Assembly (NCBI GenBank): GCA_947489705.1 | Contig: CANLEQ010000013.1 | Coordinates: forward strand, 33,767-97,766 | Source: an uncultured Paracoccaceae bacterium | GTDB taxonomy: Bacteria > Pseudomonadota > Alphaproteobacteria > Rhodobacterales > Rhodobacteraceae | Length of the DNA stretch: 64,000 nt | Reading direction: 5' to 3' | Part shown: one piece after another, positions 35,017 through 45,142 of the stretch | Layout of the letters: each line of letters begins with the position of its first letter | Numbering within the stretch: position 1 is the first letter of the stretch | The notes under the pieces: generated by a model | Database searches by the model: none | The model's input: only the letters and a program-made list of their open reading frames with translations | What the model was told of the DNA's origin: nothing | Program-made: the position numbers and the translations under genes

Positions 35017-37812
35017 ATGGCATTCGGAAAAGGACATCACCTGCACCTGGTCGACGGATCGGCCTTCATCTTCCGCGCCTATCACGCGCTGCCGCCGCTG
35101 ACGCGGAAATCCGACGGCCTGCCGGTCGGCGCGGTTTCCGGCTTCGTCAACATGATCTGGAAGATGATCGAGGACAATCGCGGCCCCGACGCACCGACCC
35201 ATGCGGCGGTCGTGTTCGACAAGGGATCGCTCACCTTCCGCAACGACCTCTACGATCAGTACAAGGCCAATCGCGACGAGATGCCCGAGGATCTGCGCCC
35301 GCAGATCCCCCTGACGCGCGAGGCCACGCGCGCCTTCAACCTCGCCTGCCTCGAACAGGAGGGGTTCGAGGCCGACGACATCATCGCCACGCTCGCCTGC
35401 CGCGCCCGCGACGCCGGCGGCCGAGTCACCATCATCAGCTCCGACAAGGACCTGATGCAGCTGGTGGGCGGCGGCGTCGAGATGTTCGACGCGATGAAGA
35501 ACGTGCGCATCGACGCCGAAGGGGTACACGCCAAGTTCGGCGTCGGCCCCGATCGGGTGGTCGACGTGCAGGCGCTCGCCGGCGATTCCGTCGACAACGT
35601 GCCGGGCGCGCCCGGAATCGGCATCAAGACCGCGGCGCTTTTGATCAACGAATTCGGGAGCCTGGAAGAACTTCTTGAAAGAACGGACGAAGTTCCCCAG
35701 CCCAAGCGCCGCCAGACCCTGATCGACCATGCCGACCAGATTCGCCTGTCAAAGACCCTGGTACAGCTCGATTGCGAAATGGCGCTCGACTACGATCTCG
35801 ACAGTCTCGAAGTGAAGGAGCCGGTGGCCGAGGACCTCATCGGCTTTCTGACCGAGATGGAGTTCCGCACCATCGTCTCCCGCGTCTCCAACACCCTCGG
35901 CGTCGCCGCGCCCGCGGTGACCGCGACGGCGCCGCAGGCCTCGGAGACCGCCGGGGAGGCGCCGGATGTCGCCTTCCCCGAAAGTTATGCCTGGGTCCGG
36001 GACGAGGCGACGCTTCGCGACTGGATCGCGCGTGCCCATGCGCAGGGCTACGTCGCCGTCGATACCGAGACGACCGCGCTCAACGAGATGCAGGCGCTTC
36101 TGGTGGGCGTGTCGCTCTGCGTCGCGGCCGGCGAGGCGTGCTATATCCCGCTGGCGCACAAGGAAAATGCCGAGGCGGATCTCTTTGCCACCGACGCGCT
36201 CGCCGAGGGACAGATCGACCAGGCCCGCGCGCTCGAGCTTCTCAAGCCGCTCCTCGAGGATCCGTCGGTCATGAAGATCGGTCAGAACCTCAAATACGAC
36301 GCCAAGATCCTGGCCCGGCTCGGCATCTCGCTCGACCCGATCGACGACACGATGCTGATGAGTTACGCGATGCATGCGGGTCTGCACAATCACGGGATGG
36401 ACGCGCTTTCCGAACGCTATCTCGGTCACCGGCCGATCCCCATCAAGGAGCTGATCGGCAGCGGCAAGTCGCAGATCACCTTCGACAAGGTCCCTGTCGA
36501 GAAGGCCGTGAGATACGCGGCCGAGGATGCCGACATCACGCTGCGGCTCTGGGATGCGTTCAAGCCGCAACTGCACCGGTCCCGCGTCACCACCGTCTAC
36601 GAGACGCTGGAGCGGCCGCTGATCCCGGTGCTCGCCCGGATGGAGATGGCAGGCGTCCTGGTCGATCGCGGCACGCTGTCGCGCATGTCGGGCGCCTTCG
36701 CGCAGAAGATGGCCGGGCTGGAAGCCGAGATCCAGGAACTCGCCGGGCAGGACTTCAAGGTCTCGTCGCCGAAGCAGCTCGGCGAGATCCTGTTCGACAA
36801 GCTCGGGCTGCCCGGTGGCAAAAAGGGCAAAACCGGGGCCTACGGGACCGGCGCCGACATCCTCGAGGATCTCGCGACCGAACACGAATTGCCCGGCCGC
36901 GTGCTCGACTGGCGGCAGGTGAGCAAGCTTAAATCCACTTACACGGACGCGCTGCAGGATCACATCGACCCCACGACGGGGCGCGTGCATACCTCCTATT
37001 CCATCGCGGGCGCCGCGACCGGGCGGCTCGCCTCGACCGATCCGAACCTGCAGAACATCCCGATCCGCACCGAAGAGGGGCGCCGCATCCGCGAGGCGTT
37101 CGTCGCCCCCGAGGGCAAGACGCTCGTCGCCCTCGACTACAGCCAGATCGAGCTCAGGATCCTCGCCCACATGGCCGGGATCGACGAGCTGAAACAGGCT
37201 TTCAGGGAGGGGCAGGACATCCATGCGCTCACCGCGAGCGAGATGTTCGGGGTGCCGCTCGAGCAGATGACGCCAGAGATCCGCCGCCAGGCAAAGGCGA
37301 TCAATTTCGGCGTGATCTACGGCATTTCGGGCTTCGGCCTCGCGCGCAACCTGCGCATTCCCCGCGAGGAGGCGCAGGGCTTCATCGACCGCTATTTCGA
37401 GCGGTTCCCCAATATCCGTGCCTACATGGACGACACCGTGCGCTTCGCGAAGGAGCATGGCTACGTGCAGACCATGTTCGGCCGCCGCATCAACACGCCC
37501 GAGATCAACGCCAAGGGCCCCGGCGCGGGGTTCGCCAAGCGCGCGGCCATCAACGCGCCGATCCAGGGCACCGCGGCCGACGTGATCCGCCGCGCGATGA
37601 TCCGCATGGATGCCGCGATCGCCGACCTGCCGGCCACGATGCTGCTCCAGGTACACGACGAACTGCTCTTCGAGGTCGATGCGGGCCACGAGGACGCGCT
37701 GATCGGCCGGGCCCGCGAGGTGATGGAGGGCGCGTCGCTCCCGGCGGTGCATCTGAGCGTGCCGCTCGAAGTCGATGCCGGGCAGGGGGGCAACTGGGCC
37801 GAGGCGCATTAG
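35017..37812 (+). CDS. polA: DNA polymerase I
   Basis: 931 residues with all three domains. The 5' nuclease (about 1-290) has HLVDGSAFIFRAYHALP and ISSDKDLMQLVGGGV. The 3'-5' exonuclease (about 330-520) keeps its acidic residues (VAVDTETTALN, LKYDAKIL, YAAEDADITLRLWD), so proofreading looks intact. The polymerase (about 560-931) has motif A VALDYSQIELRILA, motif B RRQAKAINFGVIYGISGFGLA and motif C QVHDELLFEVD. It repairs and fills lagging-strand gaps. The ATG at 35017 has AAGGGAG upstream. The stop overlaps the next gene by one base. Confidence 0.97.
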   Translation: MAFGKGHHLHLVDGSAFIFRAYHALPPLTRKSDGLPVGAVSGFVNMIWKMIEDNRGPDAPTHAAVVFDKGSLTFRNDLYDQYKANRDEMPEDLRPQIPLTREATRAFNLACLEQEGFEADDIIATLACRARDAGGRVTIISSDKDLMQLVGGGVEMFDAMKNVRIDAEGVHAKFGVGPDRVVDVQALAGDSVDNVPGAPGIGIKTAALLINEFGSLEELLERTDEVPQPKRRQTLIDHADQIRLSKTLVQLDCEMALDYDLDSLEVKEPVAEDLIGFLTEMEFRTIVSRVSNTLGVAAPAVTATAPQASETAGEAPDVAFPESYAWVRDEATLRDWIARAHAQGYVAVDTETTALNEMQALLVGVSLCVAAGEACYIPLAHKENAEADLFATDALAEGQIDQARALELLKPLLEDPSVMKIGQNLKYDAKILARLGISLDPIDDTMLMSYAMHAGLHNHGMDALSERYLGHRPIPIKELIGSGKSQITFDKVPVEKAVRYAAEDADITLRLWDAFKPQLHRSRVTTVYETLERPLIPVLARMEMAGVLVDRGTLSRMSGAFAQKMAGLEAEIQELAGQDFKVSSPKQLGEILFDKLGLPGGKKGKTGAYGTGADILEDLATEHELPGRVLDWRQVSKLKSTYTDALQDHIDPTTGRVHTSYSIAGAATGRLASTDPNLQNIPIRTEEGRRIREAFVAPEGKTLVALDYSQIELRILAHMAGIDELKQAFREGQDIHALTASEMFGVPLEQMTPEIRRQAKAINFGVIYGISGFGLARNLRIPREEAQGFIDRYFERFPNIRAYMDDTVRFAKEHGYVQTMFGRRINTPEINAKGPGAGFAKRAAINAPIQGTAADVIRRAMIRMDAAIADLPATMLLQVHDELLFEVDAGHEDALIGRAREVMEGASLPAVHLSVPLEVDAGQGGNWAEAH

Positions 37813-38348
37813 TGCTGATCGCCTTCAACAAGCCGATGAACACGCTCAGCCAGTTCACCGACGAGGGGCGCTGGCACGGCCTGTCGCGGTTCGGCCTGCC
37901 CAGGGGCGTCTATGCGGCCGGACGCCTCGATCGCGACAGCGAGGGGCTGCTGCTGCTGACCGATGACGGACGCTTGCAGGCGCGGATCACCTCGGGCGAC
38001 ACCGCCAAGACCTACCTCGTGCAGGTCGAGGGGGATCCCGACGAGGCCGCGCTCAAAGCGTTGCGCGACGGGATGATCCTCAAGGACGGCCCGACCAAAC
38101 CGGCACTGGCCGAGCGGATCGAGGCGCCTGATCTCTGGCCGCGCGATCCGCCGGTCCGAACACGCAAGACCGTGCCCGATGCCTGGCTCCGCCTGACGAT
38201 CCGCGAGGGGCGCAACCGCCAGATCCGTCGCATGTGCGCGCAGGCGGGCTTTCCCTGCCTGAGGCTTGTTCGATGGCAAGTCGGTGCGCATGCCGTGACG
38301 GGACTTGCCCCCGGCGAATGGCGCGAGGAACGGCCGGGGACGACCTAG
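37812..38348 (+). CDS. rRNA pseudouridine synthase, RluE-type
   Basis: 178 residues from a GTG at 37812. The catalytic Asp motif is AAGRLDRDSEGLLLLT (about residue 38), with KTYLVQVEG and the C-terminal IREGRNRQIRRM as further RsuA/RluB/RluE-family marks. There is no N-terminal S4 domain, as in RluE, which modifies 23S rRNA. It starts on the last base of the polA stop codon, so it is translationally coupled to polA, with no evident functional reason. Confidence 0.88.
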   Translation: MLIAFNKPMNTLSQFTDEGRWHGLSRFGLPRGVYAAGRLDRDSEGLLLLTDDGRLQARITSGDTAKTYLVQVEGDPDEAALKALRDGMILKDGPTKPALAERIEAPDLWPRDPPVRTRKTVPDAWLRLTIREGRNRQIRRMCAQAGFPCLRLVRWQVGAHAVTGLAPGEWREERPGTT

Positions 38349-38383
38349 CCGCGGCGGCATGGGGCGCTTGGTCGCGGGTCAAA

Positions 38384-38403
38384 ATGTTTCGCGCGCGAAA
38401 CAT
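38384..38403. promoter_or_regulatory. Perfect 20-bp palindrome before the thioredoxin-fold gene
   Basis: ATGTTTCGCGCGCGAAACAT reads identically on both strands and lies 76 bases before the ATG at 38479, in the only intergenic space between rluE-like and this gene. A perfect 20-bp dyad with a GTTTC/GAAAC core is typical of dimeric repressor sites. The regulator is not identifiable from the window. Confidence 0.55.
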
Positions 38404-38478
38404 AGCGGGGGCGATTCCGTTGGGCTGCGGCAATCCGGGGCGCGAGTCCCCGCCCACGACAGACAAGGATCTCACACC

Positions 38479-39003
38479 ATGCCGAGCACACCCATTCCCG
38501 GCCAGAAGGCTCCCGATCTCGACGTCAAGCTGATCATCGGCCCCGACTGGAGCCTTGCGGCACAGACACCCGACAAGTTCACCATGATCGTCGTGTTCCG
38601 CGGCCTGCATTGTCCGATCTGCAAGAGCTACCTCAAGGAATTTGCCGAGCACCTTCCGACCCTGACCGACAAGGGCGTGTCCGTGGTGACCGTCTCGATG
38701 GAGAGCGAGGAGCGAGCGCAGAAGGCCCATTCCGACTGGGAGCTCGGCGACCTGCCGATGGCATACGGCCTGACCGAGGCGCAGGCCCGCGACTGGGGCC
38801 TGTACCTCTCGGAGAAGATGAAGGACGGCGAGCCCGACATCTTTGCCGAGCCGGCGGTTTTCTGGGTCCGCCCCGACGGCCAGCTCTATCTCGCCAACAT
38901 CTCCAACATGCCCTTCGCGCGCCCGCCGGTGGCCGAGCTGGTCGACAAGGTGGATTTCGTGACCGAGAACGACTACCCCGCCCGCGGCACGCACGAGAGC
39001 TGA
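38479..39003 (+). CDS. Peroxiredoxin-like (AhpC/TSA thioredoxin-fold) protein
   Basis: A 174-residue cytoplasmic protein. The N-terminal IPGQKAPDLDVKLIIG and VVFRGLHCPICKSYLKEF (Cys-x-x-Cys at about residues 44-47) are the AhpC/TSA pattern. The C-P-I-C in place of the usual T-x-x-C peroxidatic motif means it could be a disulfide oxidoreductase instead of a peroxidase. No tight operon partner: 130 bases upstream is rluE-like, and a terminator follows 31 bases after the stop. The palindrome upstream suggests a dedicated regulator, possibly redox-responsive. Confidence 0.85.
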   Translation: MPSTPIPGQKAPDLDVKLIIGPDWSLAAQTPDKFTMIVVFRGLHCPICKSYLKEFAEHLPTLTDKGVSVVTVSMESEERAQKAHSDWELGDLPMAYGLTEAQARDWGLYLSEKMKDGEPDIFAEPAVFWVRPDGQLYLANISNMPFARPPVAELVDKVDFVTENDYPARGTHES

Positions 39004-39033
39004 CGCACGAGTTCGAATGCCGCGAGAATCGTG

Positions 39034-39060
39034 GAAGGCGCCTGTCGAGGCGCCTTCTTT
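39034..39060 (+). terminator. Rho-independent terminator of the thioredoxin-fold gene
   Basis: GAAGGCGCC (39034-39042) and GGCGCCTTC (39049-39057) form nine base pairs around a six-base loop, followed by TTT. It lies 31 bases after the stop and is well formed for an intrinsic terminator. Confidence 0.8.
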
Positions 39061-39144
39061 GAGCGGCTTTCCCGCATATCCTGATGGAACCCCGCGCAGG
39101 ACCGGGCGCGTTGCGACGCGAAGGCAATGCCGGAGAGGTGCGCG

Positions 39145-39786
39145 ATGGATATGAGCTGGATCACGGGCAATTACGAAATCTGGAACGTCGCGTTGCAGGC
39201 CGTGATGGCGCTCATCTGGATCGCCTATCTTCAGATATTCCTCTTCAGCTATCTGCGTCAGAGACGGCCGGTCGTGCTGATCAACCGCTCGATGGGAAGC
39301 TCCAAGAATTCCCGCTGTTTCCTCGCCAATATGGGGGCGGAGCCGATCCATCTCACGGCGATGATCGCGGATGTGAGGATCGACGGAGAAATGCTGCGCA
39401 CCTTCGTGACCGATCGCGAGGAGCTGCGGAAGGATACACTCACATCGCCGAGCGAGGGGACCAACCAGGGCCCCGTCTCGTCGGGAAAATTCATCGACGC
39501 GGGCAGTTACGGGGAGATCGTCGAGCGTGCGCTCAACCATCTGGGCCGGCCGGACGACTTTCCCAAGGTCACCGAACTTTGTGTGACCGTGCTTTGCAGC
39601 TCGGGCTATTCCAGCGACATCATCGCCGGCCGGCGGGGATTCAGCGTGGGCGAGATCGACGGCGAACTGCATTTCGTCCCGACGAATCCGACGACCGAGC
39701 AGCTCGGTTCGCGGCGGGAGAAGCGCAGGAACGTGCGCATTCTCGAAAAGCAGCTTGCCGACGAGCGTGCGCGTCTCAAGACCTGA
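39145..39786 (+). CDS. Hypothetical protein with one N-terminal membrane helix
   Basis: 213 residues, no family recognised. One hydrophobic helix (about 10-36: NVALQAVMALIWIAYLQIFLF) anchors the protein, and the rest is cytoplasmic by the positive-inside rule (SYLRQRRP follows the helix). The C-terminus is basic and helical (REKRRNVRILEKQLADERARL). NRSMGSSKNSRCFLANMGAEPIHLTAMI is a conserved-looking block. GGAGAGG precedes the ATG at 39145, better placed than an earlier ATG. It converges with DUF1285. Confidence 0.7.
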   Translation: MDMSWITGNYEIWNVALQAVMALIWIAYLQIFLFSYLRQRRPVVLINRSMGSSKNSRCFLANMGAEPIHLTAMIADVRIDGEMLRTFVTDREELRKDTLTSPSEGTNQGPVSSGKFIDAGSYGEIVERALNHLGRPDDFPKVTELCVTVLCSSGYSSDIIAGRRGFSVGEIDGELHFVPTNPTTEQLGSRREKRRNVRILEKQLADERARLKT

Positions 39787-39796
39787 CGCCCGCGCC

Positions 39797-40384
39797 TCAG
39801 CCGAGTTCCGCGGCGGGAATGACGGGAAAGAACGTCCCGCCCGAGCGCAGGCCGAACCAGTCGCCGCCCGCATGCCTTCCGGTCTCGCCGATCTCGACCA
39901 GCCGGTAGAAGCTCTTGCGGTCGATCAGGGCTTCGAGATTGCGGCGCACGAGGATGTAGGGAGCGGGCTCGTCGGTCTGCGGGTCGCGGACGACCCGGAT
40001 CGGGTGATCGGCATCGGCCCGAACGGTGTCGCCGACATTCGTCTCGAAGACCAGATCCGGACCCTCGCGGGTGAAGTCCACGGCCACGAAGGGGGCGTCC
40101 TCGACGCGGATGCCGACCTTCTCGACCGGCGTTACGAGGAAATAGGCGTCGCCCTTGCGGACGAGGATGGTGGAGAACAGCCGTACGAGGCTTTTGCGGC
40201 CGATCGGGGTGCCCTGGTAGAACCACGTGCCGTCGCGGCGGATCTCCATGTCGAGATCGCCGCAGAACGGAGGATCCCAGGCCTCCACCGGCGGCAGACC
40301 GCCTTTCGATGCGTCCCGCACGCTCTTCTCCAGGCTGCCGGCATCCGGCTTCACGTCCTTTTGTCCAATCGGCTCTTTTGTCAT
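39797..40384 (-). CDS. DUF1285 domain protein
   Basis: 195 residues; DUF1285 is common in alphaproteobacteria and has no assigned activity. Typical blocks are [32 protein letters not shown] (shown in part), [15 protein letters not shown] and [22 protein letters not shown]. The start at 40384 (MTKEPIGQ) is preferred to an earlier ATG. The gene is divergent from moxR with 62 bases between starts, an arrangement conserved in relatives as far as I recall, so it may share regulation or function with the MoxR operon. Confidence 0.85.
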   Translation of the reverse strand: MTKEPIGQKDVKPDAGSLEKSVRDASKGGLPPVEAWDPPFCGDLDMEIRRDGTWFYQGTPIGRKSLVRLFSTILVRKGDAYFLVTPVEKVGIRVEDAPFVAVDFTREGPDLVFETNVGDTVRADADHPIRVVRDPQTDEPAPYILVRRNLEALIDRKSFYRLVEIGETGRHAGGDWFGLRSGGTFFPVIPAAELG

Positions 40385-40446
40385 TTGTGCCCGCCGCCAT
40401 AGGTCGCCATCATGCACGAGGACCTAGACCCCTAGAGGATTTTGTC

Positions 40447-41441
<995 letters not shown>

Positions 41442-41445
<4 letters not shown>

Positions 41446-42317
41446 ACGATCCCGCACTTCTGAGATCCCGGGCGGAACGACTGGCAGCACCGCTGCCCGC
41501 ACTTCTGGCGGGCGCGCAGCACCTGGCGCGTACTGTCCTGCTCGGCAGCCACGGTCGGCGGCGACCGGGGCAGGGCGACGAGTTCTGGCAATACCGCCCC
41601 GCGATGCCCGGTGACGAGGCGCGATCGGTCGACTGGCGCCGGTCGGGGCGGTCCGACGGTCATTTCGTGCGGCAGATGGAATGGCAGGCCGCGCAATCGG
41701 TGATGTTCTGGGTCGACCGGTCCCGTTCGATGTCGTTCGCCACGGACGGGGCGCCCAGCAAGGCCGCCCGCGCCTCCGAACTGGCCCTGGCCGCGGCGAT
41801 CCTGCTCAACCACGGCGGCGAGCGGGTGGGCCTGTCGGATCATGGCCTGCCGCCGCGGACGGGCGCGCTGCAACTCCTGCGGATGGCGCAGGCGCTCGAG
41901 GATGACGATGCGACCCCCGCCGATTACGGTGCGCCGCGCGCGCGGGAGATGCCGTCGCGATCGCGCGCGGTCTTCGCCTCCGACTTCATGGGCGACATCA
42001 CGCCCGTCGAGGGCGCCCTGCTCGAAGCGGCCGACCGGGGGGTCGGCGGCGTGCTTCTGCACGTGCTCGACCCGCAGGAAGAGGCGTTCCCGTTCGACGG
42101 GCGGACGATCTTCGAATCGATGGGTGGCACCTTGCGCCACGAGACGTTGAAGGCCCGCGACCTGCGGGACCGCTATCTCGCGCGGCTGGCCGAGCGCAAG
42201 GCCCGGCTGCAGCACCTCGCGCGCGTCACGGGATGGCAGTACCACCTGCACCATACCGACGGCCCAGCGACCGCGCCGCTACTGTGGCTCTATTCCGCGT
42301 TGGAGCGCACGGGCTGA
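41442..42317 (+). CDS. DUF58 domain protein (MoxR partner)
   Basis: 291 residues from a GTG overlapping the moxR stop by four bases. The DUF58 core is FWQYRPAMPGDEARSVDWRRSG (about residues 46-68) followed by MEWQAAQSVMFWVDRSRSM, a VWA-like metal-site motif (D-x-S-x-S, here DRSRSM). No membrane segment is evident, so it is cytoplasmic. DUF58 proteins accompany MoxR in operons for complex assembly or stress. The stop overlaps the next start by one base. Confidence 0.9.
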
Positions 42318-45085
42318 TGTGGATCCTCGGACCCATAGGCTTCACGGCGCCCTGGCTCCTGCTGGGGCTTCTGGCGCTGCCGGTCCTGTGGCTGCTGCTG
42401 CGGGCGGTGCCGCCCGCGCCGATCCGCCGGCAGTTTCCGGGCGTCGCCCTGCTTTTGGGGCTGACGGACGATGCGCATCAATCCGACCGGACGCCCTGGT
42501 GGCTGCTGTTGCTGCGCGCGCTCGCGGTGGCCGCCCTCATCGTGGGTTTCGCGGGGCCCGTGCTCAATCCGTCGGAGCGCGCGGCGGGTGACGGACCGCT
42601 CCTCGTCCTGCTCGACGGCAGCTGGGCCGATGCGCGGGACTGGCCGCGGCGGATCGACCGCGTGGAACAGGCATTGACCGAAGCGGCGCGCGACAACCGC
42701 CCCGTGGCGATCGTGACCCTGACCGATCGGCCGGAAGGCGATCTGCCGTTCCGGGCGGCACAGGACTGGGCGGCGCAGCTTCCGGGGCTGACGCCGCGGG
42801 CCTGGGCGCCGTCGGGCGTTGCCGAGTGGGCGGCCGGGCTCGAGGGCGGGTTCGACACGATCTGGCTATCGGACGGGGTCGCGCGGGACTGGCGCGCGGC
42901 GGCGCTGGACGCGCTCGAGGATCGGGGCGCGGTCAGGGTCTTCCAGTCGCCGCGCCCGATCTACGGTCTGACGCCGCCGGTCTTCGAGGATGGCGCGATC
43001 GCGCTCAGCGCGCTGCGCGCGGACGCTGCGGGTGCCGCCGAGATCACCGTCGCGGCCCGCGGGCTCGATCCCAACGGGATTGAACGCGAGCTCGCCCGCG
43101 AGACGCTGGCCTTCGAGGACGGGTCGCGCGAGGCGCAACTCGCGCTGTCGCTTCCGCCCGAGCTGCGCAACCGGGTCAGCCGGTTCGAGATCCCGGGGAT
43201 CCGCTCGGCCGGGGCCGTCGTTCTGACCGACGATGCGCTTAGGCGGCGCGAGATCGCGCTGATCTCGGGGTCGGACGACCGCGAGGGCCTGTCGCTGCTC
43301 TCGCCGCTGCATTACCTGCGGCAGGCGCTGGAGCCGGTGGCCGACCTGATCGACGGGTCGCTGTCGGACGTGCTGCTCGCCAATCCCGACGTCATCGTGC
43401 TGGCCGACGTGGCGACGCTTCCCGAAGGCCAGGCCCGGGAAGTGGAGCGATGGGTCGAGGAGGGGGGCCTGCTGCTGCGCTTTGCCGGCCCGCGCCTCGC
43501 GGCGAGCGATGTGGGGCGCGGCGACGAGGCGCCGCTGATGCCGGTGCGATTGCGCGCGGGCGGCCGGTCGGTCGGCGGCGCGATGAGCTGGGGCGAACCC
43601 AAGGCGCTGCGTACCTTCTCGGAGGGCTCGCCGTTCTACGGCCTCGCCGTGTCGCCGGAGGTGAGAGTGAACGCGCAAGTGATGGCGCAGCCCGATCCGA
43701 CGCTTGCCGAGCGCACGATCGCGTCGCTGACCGACGGCACGCCGCTGGTCACGCGCAACCGGATCGGACAGGGGCAGGTGGTGCTCTTTCATGTCACGGC
43801 GAATGCGGAATGGTCGTCGCTGCCGCTCTCGGGGCTTTTCGTTTCGATGCTGGAACGGCTGGCCGTCTCGACCCGGCCGGCGCGGCCCTCGGCCGCGGAT
43901 CTCGCCGGCACGACCTGGAGCGTCGATGCCGTGCTCGACGCGTTCGGCCAGGTCGACGAGGCGGGCACCTATCCCGGCATCCCCGGCGAGGATCTGGCCG
44001 CCGCCCAGCCGGGCCCCGACACGCCACCCGGACTTTATGCCGGCGAGGATCGCCGCGTCGCGCTCAACGTGCTCGGGCCCGACGCGGCGCTGGAGGCGGC
44101 CGCGTGGCCTGCGCATGTCCCGGTCGAGGGCCTTGGTATCGCCCGCGAGACGGATCTGAAGGGGTGGTTTCTCGCCGCGGCGATCGCGGTGCTGGCGGGT
44201 GACATCCTGGCGTCGCTCTGGCTCGGCGGGCGGCTGACGGGCCCGCGGGCCAGCGCGGCCGCGGTTTTTCTCGCGCTGCTGATCCCGGTGGGCGAGGCCC
44301 GGGCGCAGGACGCCGAGCGCGCGCCCCTGGGGGAATTCGCGATCGAGGCCACCTCGGAAGTCGTCCTCGCGCATGTCATGACCGGCGACGCGCAGGTCGA
44401 CGAGATTGCCGCGGCGGGGCTCGAGGGGTTGTCGCGCACGCTCTTCGCCCGCACCTCGGTCGAGCCGGCGGCGCCGATGGGCATCGATCTCGAGACCGAC
44501 GAGCTGGCCTTCTTTCCGTTCCTCTACTGGCCGGTGACGCCGGATCAGCCCGTCCCCTCCGACGCGGCCTATGCCAAGCTCAACGCCTATCTGCGGGGCG
44601 GCGGCATGATCCTCTTCGACACGCGCGACGCCGACGTGGCGGGGTTCGGTGCCGCGACGCCCGCGGGGCGCAAGCTTCAGGAACTGGCCCGCCCGCTCGA
44701 TATCCCGCCGCTCGAGCCGGTGCCCGAGGATCACGTCCTGACGCGGACATTCTATCTCCTGCAGGACTTTCCCGGCCGCCGCATGGGTCGCGACGTCTGG
44801 GTCGAGGCCGCCCCGCCCGATGCCGAGGCGATCGAGGGGATGCCGTTCCGCAACCTCAACGACAACGTGACGCCGGTGGTGATCGGCGGCAATGACTGGG
44901 CGGCGGCCTGGGCGATCGACGATGCGGGCAACACGCTGTTGCCGGTGGGCCGCGGGTTCGCCGGGGAACGGCAACGCGAGATCGCGCTGCGGTTCGGTGT
45001 GAACCTCGTCATGCATGTGCTGACCGGCAACTACAAATCCGACCAGGTTCACGTGCCCGCCTTGCTCGATCGGCTCGGGCAATAG
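42317..45085 (+). CDS. DUF4159 domain membrane protein with N-terminal BatA-like region
   Basis: 922 residues. Two N-terminal membrane helices (about 8-30 and 60-80) form the BatA-like start (FTAPWLLLGLLALPVLWLLLR). A VWA-like region follows (LLVLLDGSWADARDW), then a Rossmann/glutamine-amidotransferase-like part (EIALISGSDDREGLSLL, VIVLADVATLPEG). Helices at about 615-638 and 643-662, the second ending in G-E-A-R-A-Q like a buried signal peptide, lead to a C-terminal DUF4159 domain (about 690-920: YFPFLYWPVTPDQP-type, GGGMILFDTRDADVAGF, NYKSDQVHVPALLDRLG). Function unknown; coupled to the DUF58 gene. Confidence 0.85.
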   Translation: MWILGPIGFTAPWLLLGLLALPVLWLLLRAVPPAPIRRQFPGVALLLGLTDDAHQSDRTPWWLLLLRALAVAALIVGFAGPVLNPSERAAGDGPLLVLLDGSWADARDWPRRIDRVEQALTEAARDNRPVAIVTLTDRPEGDLPFRAAQDWAAQLPGLTPRAWAPSGVAEWAAGLEGGFDTIWLSDGVARDWRAAALDALEDRGAVRVFQSPRPIYGLTPPVFEDGAIALSALRADAAGAAEITVAARGLDPNGIERELARETLAFEDGSREAQLALSLPPELRNRVSRFEIPGIRSAGAVVLTDDALRRREIALISGSDDREGLSLLSPLHYLRQALEPVADLIDGSLSDVLLANPDVIVLADVATLPEGQAREVERWVEEGGLLLRFAGPRLAASDVGRGDEAPLMPVRLRAGGRSVGGAMSWGEPKALRTFSEGSPFYGLAVSPEVRVNAQVMAQPDPTLAERTIASLTDGTPLVTRNRIGQGQVVLFHVTANAEWSSLPLSGLFVSMLERLAVSTRPARPSAADLAGTTWSVDAVLDAFGQVDEAGTYPGIPGEDLAAAQPGPDTPPGLYAGEDRRVALNVLGPDAALEAAAWPAHVPVEGLGIARETDLKGWFLAAAIAVLAGDILASLWLGGRLTGPRASAAAVFLALLIPVGEARAQDAERAPLGEFAIEATSEVVLAHVMTGDAQVDEIAAAGLEGLSRTLFARTSVEPAAPMGIDLETDELAFFPFLYWPVTPDQPVPSDAAYAKLNAYLRGGGMILFDTRDADVAGFGAATPAGRKLQELARPLDIPPLEPVPEDHVLTRTFYLLQDFPGRRMGRDVWVEAAPPDAEAIEGMPFRNLNDNVTPVVIGGNDWAAAWAIDDAGNTLLPVGRGFAGERQREIALRFGVNLVMHVLTGNYKSDQVHVPALLDRLGQ

Positions 45086-45142
45086 GCCACCCGGCCGGGG
45101 TATCGACCCCCGCCGTCGACACCAGATGAAGGACAGGCAGGT

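Noticed and set aside
45086..45142. ACCAGATGAAGGACAGG as a fifth GTATTT..ACAGATGAA box
   Set aside because: It shares only AGATGAA; the GTATTT half and spacing are missing, and AAGGACAGG is better read as the ribosome site of the next gene.
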